Source of the DNA: Natronoplasma sp964602715
GTDB lineage: Archaea; Thermoplasmatota; Thermoplasmata; Halarchaeoplasmatales; Halarchaeoplasmataceae
DNA: 46,186 nucleotides
Assembly (NCBI GenBank): GCA_964602715.1
Contig: CAZRSB010000011.1
Coordinates: forward strand, 1-46,186
Reading direction: 5' to 3'
The translations under genes were made by a program, and so were the position numbers. Positions 9,497-17,141 of this stretch are shown in pieces. The notes beneath the pieces are model-generated. The model was given only the letters and a program-made list of their open reading frames with translations. It had not been told where the DNA came from and made no database searches. Every line of letters begins with the position of its first letter. Positions within the stretch are counted from its first letter, which is position 1.

Positions 9497-9826
9497 ATGT
9501 CTGAATTTGTAAATGAAAGTGGAAAAAAATTAGATAATGCCTTAGACCGTGTTGGGGAGACCATATTGCCTGGAGAAGTTGAGATCGAGGGTACAGGATA
9601 TCGTCGACGTTTGACTGATAGAAGAATAGAGAAATATCTAGACGAAAATTTTGAAAAATACGTGGAAAATTTTGGCTTAGTCAGGGAGTTAGAACTAAAA
9701 ATTTTGGAGAAAAAAACTGATCATTGTGAGAAAGAATTGAGCAAGATTGCTGAATTTCAATCTGATGTTGAGGCAGAACTAGAAGTATTGAACAGAAAAT
9801 TAGAAAAGGTTCAAAACGAAGTGTGA
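9497..9826 (+). CDS. Short coiled-coil protein, paralogue 3 of 3
   Basis: 109 residues, soluble, preceded by a strong AAAAGGAGG ribosome site. Residues ~44-67 carry the operon motif as I-E-K-Y-L-D-E-N-F-E-K-Y-V-E-N-F-G-L-V, aligning with paralogues 1 and 2 at the aromatic, acidic and hydrophobic positions. The remaining C-terminal ~40 residues form a predicted coiled coil. The N-terminal ~40 residues differ from both paralogues. No catalytic motif is visible. I do not recognise the family; FlaC/D/E archaellum accessory proteins were considered but the sequence does not match. Confidence 0.75.
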   Translation: MSEFVNESGKKLDNALDRVGETILPGEVEIEGTGYRRRLTDRRIEKYLDENFEKYVENFGLVRELELKILEKKTDHCEKELSKIAEFQSDVEAELEVLNRKLEKVQNEV

Positions 9827-9841
9827 ATAGGAGCAGATATT

Positions 9842-10336
9842 ATGAAAACTATACTTTATTCGAAAATAAGGAAAAAGAAGATAGACACACCTATAAAAGA
9901 GAGCGAAGGAAAGCTCGTAGATGTTTTGGTGGATGATTCTGAGGATTACTGGGAAGCTGAGGAAGTTATGATAAAGACAGGTATGATCAAAGGGGATATA
10001 GTATTTTTACCCACTGTAGATATCGAAGAGATAGAAGAAGAAACAAATATCACGATCAAAAAGTCATTAAATAATGCTAGTGAAGAACCAGCTAAAGCTT
10101 TTCCCATACGTCTTGAGGATATAAAAGGATATATAGTTAAAAATTCCGAAGGCGAAGAACTTGGAAAAGTGTATGACTATGAGATAAGCACTGATGTCGA
10201 ACCTTGGATCGTATGGAAACTCTTGGTCAAACCTACTAATCTCTCACCACTGAAGCGTCGAGCTAGATTTTCTACAGAAGATGTAGATAAGATAGAAGAC
10301 GAGGAGATTTTCCTGGTAAAGGGATACGAATCTTAA
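9842..10336 (+). CDS. PRC-barrel-like protein closing the coiled-coil operon
   Basis: 164 residues, 15 bases after the third coiled-coil gene, with an AGGAGC ribosome site. Two halves each look like a PRC-barrel beta domain: residues ~15-75 (G-K-L-V-D-V-L-V-D) and ~95-160 (E-D-I-K-G-Y-I-V then G-E-E-L-G-K-V-Y-D-Y-E-I), the second having the usual G-x-x-V-x-x pattern after a charged turn. Known: PRC-barrel proteins in archaea include CdvA and the CdpB proteins of cell division and various adaptor proteins. The link to division here is inference only; the domain call itself is by eye and moderate. Confidence 0.6.
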   Translation: MKTILYSKIRKKKIDTPIKESEGKLVDVLVDDSEDYWEAEEVMIKTGMIKGDIVFLPTVDIEEIEEETNITIKKSLNNASEEPAKAFPIRLEDIKGYIVKNSEGEELGKVYDYEISTDVEPWIVWKLLVKPTNLSPLKRRARFSTEDVDKIEDEEIFLVKGYES

Positions 10337-10360
10337 ATAGTCAAGAGTAAAATCACTTCA

Positions 10361-10741
10361 TCAGATCTCGTCTAACTCATCTATGGCATCCGTGATCTCT
10401 TCATACCAGTGATCAACATATTTTTTTGTTTCCTTTTTTATATTTTTTATTGGCCTTCTAGAGTATAAAAAATAATATCCTCCATTCCGTATGTTATGCT
10501 TTTCTTTGTATATCAGACCACAGTCCAAAAGTTTCTCAAGTGCCCGATAGGCAGTACTTTGGTCTTTCTCCAATTTTTCTGCAATTTCTGAGCTCTTGAG
10601 TTCCTTTCCATCAGAAAGTATAGAAAGGATCTCTTTGTCTAGATCGGACAATTTATAAATACATTCGATTACATTTTCGGGCTCAATCTCCTTCTCGCTT
10701 AGATCCGGCGGGATATTCATGATAGTAGATTGATCAATCAT
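10361..10741 (-). CDS. Winged-helix transcriptional regulator (TrmB/ArsR-like)
   Basis: 126 residues. Residues ~30-95 form a winged helix: L-S-D-L-D-K-E-I-L-S-I-L, then S-S-E-I-A-E-K-L and the recognition helix around D-Q-S-T-A-Y-R-A-L-E-K-L, followed by a G-L-I-Y-K-E wing. The C-terminal ~40 residues are helical and charged, a likely dimerisation segment. The ATG at 10741 has no ribosome site and an AT-rich TATA-like stretch (about 10762-10772), fitting a leaderless transcript. It is convergent with the PRC-barrel gene and divergent from tRNA-Phe. Its target is not evident. Confidence 0.8.
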   Translation of the reverse strand: MIDQSTIMNIPPDLSEKEIEPENVIECIYKLSDLDKEILSILSDGKELKSSEIAEKLEKDQSTAYRALEKLLDCGLIYKEKHNIRNGGYYFLYSRRPIKNIKKETKKYVDHWYEEITDAIDELDEI

Positions 10742-10799
10742 TACTTAATCGTTTTGAAGCGTAAAATTAAAATTGAAGTAGAGTGTAAGCATTCAACAA

Positions 10800-10872
10800 G
10801 CCGCAGTAACTCAGTTGGGAGAGTGCCACGCTGAAGACGTGGATGTCGCCGGTTCAAGTCCGGCCTGCGGCA
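10800..10872 (+). tRNA. tRNA-Phe (anticodon GAA)
   Basis: The full cloverleaf can be folded: acceptor GCCGCAG (10800-10806) with CTGCGGC (10865-10871) and discriminator A at 10872; D stem ACTC/GAGT; anticodon stem CCACG/CGTGG with loop CTGAAGA, anticodon GAA; T arm GCCGG-TTCAAGT-CCGGC. The CCA end is not encoded and no intron is present. A run of T follows immediately (10873-10878) and may serve as terminator. Confidence 0.97.
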
Positions 10873-10891
10873 TTTTTTGGGTTTTGATCCG

Positions 10892-12046
10892 ATGCATTTG
10901 ACTAAAGAGGAGGAAAAGATTCTCCAAGGCGAAAGAGGAACAGGGCAAGCTAAGGCTATGGAATTATTAGTTGCTCTGGGACGTATATATGACGCAGATC
11001 GACTCATCCCTATCGAGTCCGCTCAGATCGCAGGAGTATCTTTCAAAACCATGGGTGATGCTGGATTGAGTTTTATCCAGGATTTCTCAGAAATAGCAGA
11101 GGTCAAAGTCAGGTCTCTTTTGAATCCTGCTGGGATGGATATTCAAGAAAAAAATTACGAAAGTGATAGATTCCGGAAAAAACAGCTAAAATTAATCGAT
11201 GCTTATCGCAAAATGGGTGTGGAGATAAGTTGTACTTGTACGCCTTATTTGGCAGGTAACAGACCCGGTTTGGGAGACCATTTGGCTTGGAGTGAAAGCT
11301 CTGCCGTTTCATTTGCAAACTCTGTTTTAGGTGCTAGAACTAACAGAGAAGGAGGTCCCTCGGCTTTGATGTCAGCGGTTATAGGTAAAACTCCAAATTA
11401 TGGTCTCCACCTAGAAAAAAATAGGAGTCCTGACGTGATCTATGAAGTCAAGGAAGATGTACCTCTTTCGCTGTTGGGATATTTGGTAGGAGAAGAAGTG
11501 GAGAATGAAGTTCCCTATTTTACAGGAATCAAACCTGATGAAGATGAGATGAAGTCATTGGGTGCCGCGATGGCCGCAACGGGTTCTGTAGCTATGTATC
11601 ATGTTGATGGAGTGACACCAGAGGCTAAAAAATTCAAAGTATCTGAGTTGGATAAAAGAAAAGTTGATTTGGAAGATATAAAAGAAATTAGGGAAAAGAT
11701 AATGGAAGATATAGAACCGGATGTGATAGCCATCGGCTGCCCTCATCTTTCGAAAAAAGAATTAGAAAGGCTTGCTAGTAAATTAAAAGATAAAGAAAAG
11801 AGAGATGGTCCCGATCTTTTAGTTTTTACAAGTAGGAAAGTGAAAGAAGATTCAAAGGATATAGTTGAAGAAATAGAAAAGTTTGGTAAAGTGGTCTGTG
11901 ACACTTGTATGGTGGTTTCACCTTTGGAGGAAAAATATGACTCAGTGGGTACGGATTCGGGCAAAGCGGTTTCTTATTTGCCCAAGCTCGCTGGCCAGAA
12001 GGCCATCTATGCAGATATTGACAGTCTAGTGGAGCTGATAAGTTGA
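10892..12046 (+). CDS. acnX: Phosphomevalonate dehydratase large subunit (aconitase X catalytic domain)
   Basis: 384 residues from ATG 10892. This start gives the family's usual opening (M-H-L-T-K-E-E-E); the TTG 15 bases earlier lies in the T run after the tRNA. Family features: an A-M-E-L-L-V-A-L-G helix, the C-T-C-T-P-Y-L segment, the N-R-E-G-G-P-S-A-L loop, and conserved cysteines in I-G-C-P-H and C-D-T-C-M-V-V. Known: with its small subunit, this iron-sulfur enzyme dehydrates mevalonate 5-phosphate to trans-anhydromevalonate 5-phosphate in the modified archaeal mevalonate pathway for isoprenoid lipids. The next gene, overlapping by four bases, carries the small subunit. The decarboxylase and isopentenyl phosphate kinase of the pathway are not in the window. 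Confidence 0.9.
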   Translation: MHLTKEEEKILQGERGTGQAKAMELLVALGRIYDADRLIPIESAQIAGVSFKTMGDAGLSFIQDFSEIAEVKVRSLLNPAGMDIQEKNYESDRFRKKQLKLIDAYRKMGVEISCTCTPYLAGNRPGLGDHLAWSESSAVSFANSVLGARTNREGGPSALMSAVIGKTPNYGLHLEKNRSPDVIYEVKEDVPLSLLGYLVGEEVENEVPYFTGIKPDEDEMKSLGAAMAATGSVAMYHVDGVTPEAKKFKVSELDKRKVDLEDIKEIREKIMEDIEPDVIAIGCPHLSKKELERLASKLKDKEKRDGPDLLVFTSRKVKEDSKDIVEEIEKFGKVVCDTCMVVSPLEEKYDSVGTDSGKAVSYLPKLAGQKAIYADIDSLVELIS

Positions 12047-12816
12047 TATTGAAAGGTAGGGGCATTTCAGAAGGTAAAATATCTGGTAAAGTCACAAAGG
12101 TTTCAAAGAGAGTATCCTTTTTAGGGGACGTATCACCTGAAGATGGTACTGTCTTCGGTGACAAAGAAATTACAGGATCGATCTTTGTATTTCCTGAAGG
12201 TAAAGGGAGTACTGTAGGCTCTTACGTAATTTATCAATTGAAGAAAAACTCAACGGCCCCTATCGGTATGATTAACGAAATAAGCGAGACGATAGTGGCG
12301 TCTGGTTCGATAATTTCCGATATACCCTTAGTAGATAAGATAGATATTGATCTGATCGATGAGGGAGATAGGGTCAAGGTAGATGGTCACAAAGGCGAAG
12401 TTGAACTAAAGGACGTGGAAATGATCGACGTGGTTACTGCATTTTTGAAGAAGGGAGATCATATACTCCTAGTGAAAAGGAGCGATAAGGTGGGAACGTT
12501 TAAAAATAAGTGGGCAGGAGTTTCTGGTTATTTAGAGGATGAACCATTAAAACAGGCTAAGAAAGAAATTCGAGAAGAAACAAAATTAGATGGTGACATA
12601 ATATATGAAGGAGAACCTGTCAAGGCTAGAGACAAAGATACGATATGGAAGGTTCATCCTTTTCTGTTTGAAGTGAGAGATGATCCGGAACTTGATTGGG
12701 AAAATGAGAGATATGAATGGGTTGAACCCCTAGAGATCAAAAGAAGAGATACCGTTCCAAAACTTTGGGATGCGTTTCTCTCCGCGAGGTGTTCAGATGA
12801 AAGTAAAGATAGATGA
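12043..12816 (+). CDS. Phosphomevalonate dehydratase small subunit fused to a Nudix hydrolase domain
   Basis: 257 residues. TTG start at 12043 overlaps the upstream stop, with GGAG at 12031-12034. Residues 1-~125 are the swivelling small subunit of aconitase X-type phosphomevalonate dehydratase (DUF126), including P-E-G-K-G-S-T-V-G-S-Y-V (51-62), which carries the expected active-site serine S56. Residues ~127-257 look like a Nudix domain: strand I-L-L-V-K-R, then W-A-G-V-S-G-Y-L, then K-E-I-R-E-E-T (174-180) as the R-E-U-x-E-E core. The Gly and first Glu of the Nudix box are replaced or shifted by one residue, but E175, E178 and E179 are present. The fusion ties a pyrophosphohydrolase-like domain to isoprenoid synthesis; its substrate is unknown. 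Confidence 0.82.
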   Translation: MILKGRGISEGKISGKVTKVSKRVSFLGDVSPEDGTVFGDKEITGSIFVFPEGKGSTVGSYVIYQLKKNSTAPIGMINEISETIVASGSIISDIPLVDKIDIDLIDEGDRVKVDGHKGEVELKDVEMIDVVTAFLKKGDHILLVKRSDKVGTFKNKWAGVSGYLEDEPLKQAKKEIREETKLDGDIIYEGEPVKARDKDTIWKVHPFLFEVRDDPELDWENERYEWVEPLEIKRRDTVPKLWDAFLSARCSDESKDR

Positions 12817-13786
12817 TGAGATAAAAGATATGCCAGCAGTATGGATGGAAGACGACAAGGTAAAAATGATAGACCAAAGATATCTGCCAGAAGAGTTAAA
12901 GTTTTATTTAGCTGAAGAATATAAACAAGTTCATAAGGCTATAAAGGAAATGATGGTAAGAGGTGCTCCAGCCATTGGAGTTACTGCTGCCTATGGGATG
13001 GCTCAAGCTGGATTGCAGGGAAAAGACATTAAAAAAGCCGCAAACTCAATCAAATCCGCCAGACCAACAGCTTATGACCTTTTTTATGCTGTTGAATATA
13101 TGCTCGAACACACAAATGATCCTGATGAAGCCGCCAGAGAATACTCGCAGATGGTAGTCGAAAAGTGCAGGAAGATAGGTGAATATGGTTGTGAAGTATT
13201 GAATGATGGCATGAGTGTTTTGACTCATTGCAATGCAGGTGCATTGGCAACTGTAGATCATGGTACGGCCCTAGCTCCGATGCGAGAATCTCACCGTCAA
13301 GGTAAGGAACTTCATGTTTTCGTGGACGAAACAAGGCCTAGACTGCAGGGTTCAAGGTTGACAGCATGGGAGCTCTATAATGAGGGAATACCGCATTCAG
13401 TGATAGTGGATAACGCAGCGGGTCATTATATGCAGCGGGGCGAAATCGATGCTGTTATAGTTGGAACAGATAGGATAGTAGCCAATGGAGATATAGCTAA
13501 TAAGATCGGGACTTATGAAAAGGCAGTCGTGGCGAATGAAAATGATATACCTTTTTACGTGGCAGCTCCTATCACTACCTATGATGGAAGTATAAAAGAT
13601 GGTATGGACATCCCTATCGAAGAACGAGATGAAAAAGAAGTGAAAAAGATAAATGAAATTTTTGTCACACCAGAGAGATCACCTGCCAAAAATCCAAGTT
13701 TTGATGTTACACCGGCAGAATATATCGATGGTTTCATTACAGAAAAGGGAGTTTTTAAACCTGAGGAGTTGGATAGAATATATTAA
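12797..13786 (+). CDS. mtnA: S-methyl-5-thioribose-1-phosphate isomerase
   Basis: 329 residues from ATG 12797, with GAGGTG five bases upstream; a longer frame from 12770 would overlap the Nudix domain more. The start sits 20 bases inside the previous gene. Family motifs: R-G-A-P-A-I-G in the N-terminal part, T-H-C-N-A-G-A-L-A-T, D-E-T-R-P-R-L-Q-G-S-R-L-T-A, and G-T-D-R-I-V-A-N-G-D-I-A-N-K-I-G-T, which carry the catalytic Cys and Asp of the eIF2B-like isomerases. Known role: aldose-ketose isomerisation of methylthioribose 1-phosphate in methionine salvage; the related ribose-1,5-bisphosphate isomerase is less likely because it is usually ~320 residues without this N-terminal region. It closes the acnX operon. 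Confidence 0.9.
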   Translation: MKVKIDDEIKDMPAVWMEDDKVKMIDQRYLPEELKFYLAEEYKQVHKAIKEMMVRGAPAIGVTAAYGMAQAGLQGKDIKKAANSIKSARPTAYDLFYAVEYMLEHTNDPDEAAREYSQMVVEKCRKIGEYGCEVLNDGMSVLTHCNAGALATVDHGTALAPMRESHRQGKELHVFVDETRPRLQGSRLTAWELYNEGIPHSVIVDNAAGHYMQRGEIDAVIVGTDRIVANGDIANKIGTYEKAVVANENDIPFYVAAPITTYDGSIKDGMDIPIEERDEKEVKKINEIFVTPERSPAKNPSFDVTPAEYIDGFITEKGVFKPEELDRIY

Positions 13787-13833
13787 AGAGGTCACCAAAA
13801 ATATTTAGTTAGGTAAATCATATCTTATAAGAG

Positions 13834-14823
13834 ATGGAGAAAGAATGGATATCCGCGAGTGATGTCGAAAAATTTGGTTATTGTCCTCTCAGTTGGTGGT
13901 TGAGTAGAGAAGAAGAAGTGGATGATGAGAGGTTGGAAGAGGGTCAAAAAGAACATAAAGAGATTGGTAAAAAATTGGGTGACATCAAGGATAAAGAATC
14001 CAAATTAAGACTTGTAGAGACGATCATACTTTCCATAGCGATTGCCACTACGTTACTTTCTATATTTGGTATAACCTTTCTCACTTCTGAAGATATATTT
14101 GCTAGGATTTTTATCGTGATCGCTTTGATTTGGTTATTTGCAGCTGCATTCTTTTTGTATCTAAGTGAGAAGCATGAGGAGTTGAAAGAGAAAATTGAAT
14201 CTGAAAGGATGATCCTGATCTTTGCTATGGTGGCTACGATGTTCTCTGGATTCAGCTTTTCTCTTCCTTTTAGGGATCAGTTTTTAGCTCAAATACTTCA
14301 AGTAGTATCTTTATCATGGTTGATAATAGCCTCATACTGGTTGAAACACACACTCAAAATCAAAGGGGAGACTAAAAAGAGCAGAGAAGAAATGAATTTA
14401 GATGATGATAAGATAAGATATGTTGATGAATTAGAAGGAAAGAGTCCTCTTTTAAAATCGGAAGAATATAAATTAAGAGGTAAACCAGATTTGATATTAG
14501 AAAAAGATGAAAAACCTGTTCCAGTTGAAGTTAAAACTGGGAGAGTACCCCAAGGACCTTTTTTTTCTCATATCCTCCAGATAGCAGCTTACTGCTTTTT
14601 GATCGAAGAAGATTTTGGAGTCAAGCCCCCATATGGCTTGATAAGGTATGGTGAGACTGAGTTCGATATAGAGTATGATGATGATCTTAGGTCTCTTCTT
14701 TTAGAAAAACTTAGGATTATGAGGGAACACCTTGAAAACGAAAGACCTTCTAGGAATCACGGAAGGGAAGGAAAGTGCAGGAATTGTTCTAGAAAAGAGA
14801 TATGCGATGAATCTTTAGTTTGA
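13834..14823 (+). CDS. Cas4/Dna2-like PD-(D/E)XK iron-sulfur nuclease with an inserted four-helix membrane domain
   Basis: 329 residues. The nuclease signature is complete: C17 in Y-C-P-L-S-W-W-L; D219 in G-K-P-D-L-I-L; E232 and K234 in V-E-V-K-T-G; Q249 in motif QhxxY (here Q-I-A-A-Y); and C315, C318 and C324 near the end. The four cysteines match the 4Fe-4S cluster that closes Cas4 and AddB-type nucleases. Unlike those, ~110 residues with four predicted membrane helices (~63-83, 90-110, 126-145, 152-170) sit between C17 and the nuclease core. A TATA-like element and leaderless-type ATG suggest its own promoter. No CRISPR array or other cas gene is in the window, so a stand-alone role in DNA processing at the membrane is inferred. 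Confidence 0.85.
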   Translation: MEKEWISASDVEKFGYCPLSWWLSREEEVDDERLEEGQKEHKEIGKKLGDIKDKESKLRLVETIILSIAIATTLLSIFGITFLTSEDIFARIFIVIALIWLFAAAFFLYLSEKHEELKEKIESERMILIFAMVATMFSGFSFSLPFRDQFLAQILQVVSLSWLIIASYWLKHTLKIKGETKKSREEMNLDDDKIRYVDELEGKSPLLKSEEYKLRGKPDLILEKDEKPVPVEVKTGRVPQGPFFSHILQIAAYCFLIEEDFGVKPPYGLIRYGETEFDIEYDDDLRSLLLEKLRIMREHLENERPSRNHGREGKCRNCSRKEICDESLV

Positions 14824-14825
14824 TT

Positions 14826-15143
14826 TCACTCTTCCTTTTCTTCCAGGTCTAATTTATCCAATCTCTCTTTTATATTTTTCACATCTCTTCTCATCTTGAG
14901 CATTTCCTCTTCAAATGTTGTAAATTCTCTTGAAGAAAAGATCCTATGAGAGATAAACATTCCAATGAATATTGCTCCTATTATCGCGAGAAAAGCTATG
15001 ATAACTATTATAAAAATAAAAGCCATGAAATTATAGATCACATCGCCTATCTCGATCCAACCTAAGAGCATAGCCAGACCTATACCTCCCAAAAGGAGTA
15101 CTACCACGCTGATTATAATCAAGGATGTAGGTATTTTTCTCAT
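14826..15143 (-). CDS. Small membrane protein with C-terminal coiled coil
   Basis: 105 residues: two membrane helices (about 7-28 and 38-64), then an amphipathic/coiled-coil tail from ~72 with heptad-like Leu/Met spacing, rich in Glu and Lys. The ATG overlaps the stop of the preceding lipoprotein gene (ATGA), so the pair is coupled. No family recognised. Its stop is three bases from that of the convergent Cas4-like gene. It might scaffold or accompany the lipoprotein in the membrane. Confidence 0.7.
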   Translation of the reverse strand: MRKIPTSLIIISVVVLLLGGIGLAMLLGWIEIGDVIYNFMAFIFIIVIIAFLAIIGAIFIGMFISHRIFSSREFTTFEEEMLKMRRDVKNIKERLDKLDLEEKEE

Positions 15144-15607
15144 TTATCTTCCTCCCATAATTCTAGTGAAGCAGTATAGGGCAGGTCCTCTTTTTCTACA
15201 TAGGTTATTTCTTCGTCGTCAAGAGTAATCTTAAAGATTATATCTTTTTCGGGATCGATATCATCATCTTCATCGATATCGGGATTTACATCGATTTCGC
15301 CGCTGAAACTGTACACATTCTCATCACGTTCTGCGTACAATTCGATATCTAATTCTGTATAATTTGTCCTTTCCTCTATACTAAAAATATTTTCCCACTG
15401 ATATTCTTTTTCGTTTATGGTTAAAGTGATCTCATCAAACTTAACGATCTCCACTCCTCTTATATGTATTATCGTTTCTTCCTCTGCTTCGTTATAATCT
15501 AATACCAAAGTCGGTCGATCTGCCCCTGGAGGACTTGGACTGTCGATACATCCAAGCAATGAAAATATAAGGATGAAGATAATAAACATGGCCAGGTATT
15601 TTTTCAT
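15140..15607 (-). CDS. Putative secreted lipoprotein
   Basis: 155 residues from ATG 15607, chosen over the TTG at 15655: it yields a compact signal peptide (M-K-K-Y-L-A-M-F...) and a TATA-like TTAATTAAG lies about 28 bases upstream, as for leaderless genes. The signal ends in L-L-G-C, a lipobox, so the mature protein should begin with a lipid-modified cysteine. The remaining ~130 residues are strongly acidic and predicted beta-rich, with an Asp/Glu stretch (D-I-D-E-D-D-D-I-D-P-E) that could bind cations. No family recognised. Confidence 0.75.
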   Translation of the reverse strand: MKKYLAMFIIFILIFSLLGCIDSPSPPGADRPTLVLDYNEAEEETIIHIRGVEIVKFDEITLTINEKEYQWENIFSIEERTNYTELDIELYAERDENVYSFSGEIDVNPDIDEDDDIDPEKDIIFKITLDDEEITYVEKEDLPYTASLELWEEDK

Positions 15608-15694
15608 TGATATTGTATCATATATGCCCTTAATTAAGTTTTTCAGTGAATTCAAGGAAAAAAAAAGAAAAAAATTTTGTTTATTTGATTATCT

Positions 15695-17044
15695 TCACCA
15701 GTTTTCTCTGCCTTTTTTATAGTTGTAGATCAATATTCCAAAGAATATACTTGTTATCAAAATAGGCATGCTAAATCCTGGGATACTATCTCCACCACCT
15801 GTTGACTGTATATCTTCCTTTTCTTCCCTTGCCTTATCGGCATCCATAGGTTTCATTTCGAGTTCTGATATACCAATATCTTCTTCTGCGTCTTCTCCTA
15901 GATCGATAGATTGTTGTAAAACAAAACCTTCATCTTCACTGTACATGATTTCACCATCTAAACTTGGAGGTTCTAGCGTGCCCTTTAGCAGTATTAATTC
16001 TTCCATTTCGTCTATCTCATCTGTTGGGATCAAAACATCCATTATGTCCATATCTTCGATTTCTATGTTATGGGCTTCTGTATCTTCCTCATTTGGAAGG
16101 GTAACATAATCGCTTCCTAAACAGCTAAGGCCAATCTCTATTTCTTCTTCTAAGTCGATCTCACCATCTTCAAAACCATCTTTGTTTATGTCTAGTTCTT
16201 CTATTTGCAGTGGAAAATCATCAGCTACTGAGTAGTCAGTGCCAGATAGTTCTTCAGTGAGGTCGATATGACCGTTGTACTCTCCAGATATATCCATCAT
16301 CGAAGAGGCTTCCCATTCGTTTCCTTCAGAGATTGGAAATTGAAAGATATCTAAAGCAGGTTGAAACTCGATCTGTACTTCCGTTGAAAGATCTACACTT
16401 TCATCGATAGTGTAATCTCCATGAATCCATGTTAAGTTTGCATCTATTCCAATTTCTTGATTTGGATCTATCGTTGGAAAATTCCTTATATGTGCGGAAC
16501 CTGAAGTTTCAAGGTCTAAAGTAGAGTTGACCTTCTCTATTGCGAAATTTTCATCGTAAGTCACAGTACTTTGGCTATCGTATGAGATGTGCATATCTCC
16601 ATCAAAGTATATCGTTTTATTGACAAACTCAATATTGTTCATATCCTGTTCTCCTTCTGCTGGCATCTTCATAGTGCCTTCGTAGTTGAAATTTAATCTT
16701 AATCCTCCACCTATTTCTGATTCCATGATATAACCATCATCTTCTACTTTGACGACCTCGTGTATCTGGTAAAGTCCCATTCTTCCGTCAGCGTCAACAT
16801 CAAAATCATCTATTCCTTCACTTTCTTCTGGTTGGTTGAGTTCTTCAAAAGCTTCTTGGAAAGCATCAGAAAATTCCTCTGCATCATCCTCACTGACTCC
16901 CATCGCCCAGGTGTCGCCTTCTTCCCATTCTGGAGCTTGACTTTGTGCTTCGGCATCACTCATAGGGAGGATAGCAAGTGATAGAAGTATCACTATGACT
17001 ATTACACCAGCTTTTATGACATTATGATCTGCTTTCAGGTTCAA
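15695..17044 (-). CDS. Secreted acidic protein with PGF-CTERM-like anchor
   Basis: 449 residues with TTG start; GGTGA stands three bases upstream and no ATG precedes the signal peptide. Signal sequence ~1-33 ends at D-A-E-A-Q. The mature part is very acidic, beta-rich and of unknown family. The C-terminus has a Gly-rich linker, then I-P-G-F, a membrane helix and a basic end (Y-K-K-G-R), the tripartite layout of PGF-CTERM proteins. Known: archaeosortase ArtA removes such tails and attaches lipid. I infer this protein is an archaeosortase substrate displayed on the cell surface. A D-x-N-x-D-G-x-x-D segment (around D-I-N-K-D-G-F-E-D) resembles a dockerin/EF-hand calcium loop. Confidence 0.75.
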   Translation of the reverse strand: MNLKADHNVIKAGVIVIVILLSLAILPMSDAEAQSQAPEWEEGDTWAMGVSEDDAEEFSDAFQEAFEELNQPEESEGIDDFDVDADGRMGLYQIHEVVKVEDDGYIMESEIGGGLRLNFNYEGTMKMPAEGEQDMNNIEFVNKTIYFDGDMHISYDSQSTVTYDENFAIEKVNSTLDLETSGSAHIRNFPTIDPNQEIGIDANLTWIHGDYTIDESVDLSTEVQIEFQPALDIFQFPISEGNEWEASSMMDISGEYNGHIDLTEELSGTDYSVADDFPLQIEELDINKDGFEDGEIDLEEEIEIGLSCLGSDYVTLPNEEDTEAHNIEIEDMDIMDVLIPTDEIDEMEELILLKGTLEPPSLDGEIMYSEDEGFVLQQSIDLGEDAEEDIGISELEMKPMDADKAREEKEDIQSTGGGDSIPGFSMPILITSIFFGILIYNYKKGRENW

Positions 17045-17141
17045 ATTATCACCTTGGCGGGCAGTAGCGGAAACCTATTATTTATAGTTTACTCTAACCG
17101 TTTAATATTGAATTAAAAATGAGTCGATCGTTTTATCATGC

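Noticed and set aside
9101..9826. Identifying the coiled-coil proteins as archaellum accessory proteins FlaC/D/E
   Set aside because: The conserved FlaD/E sequence pattern is not present and the archaellins are 14 kb away.
12770..12796. Earlier start for mtnA
   Set aside because: The ATG at 12797 has a better-placed GAGGTG and gives the usual N-terminus of the family.
13834..14823. Calling the Cas4-like gene part of a CRISPR-Cas system
   Set aside because: No cas1, cas2, effector gene or array is present nearby, and the membrane insert is unlike adaptation Cas4.
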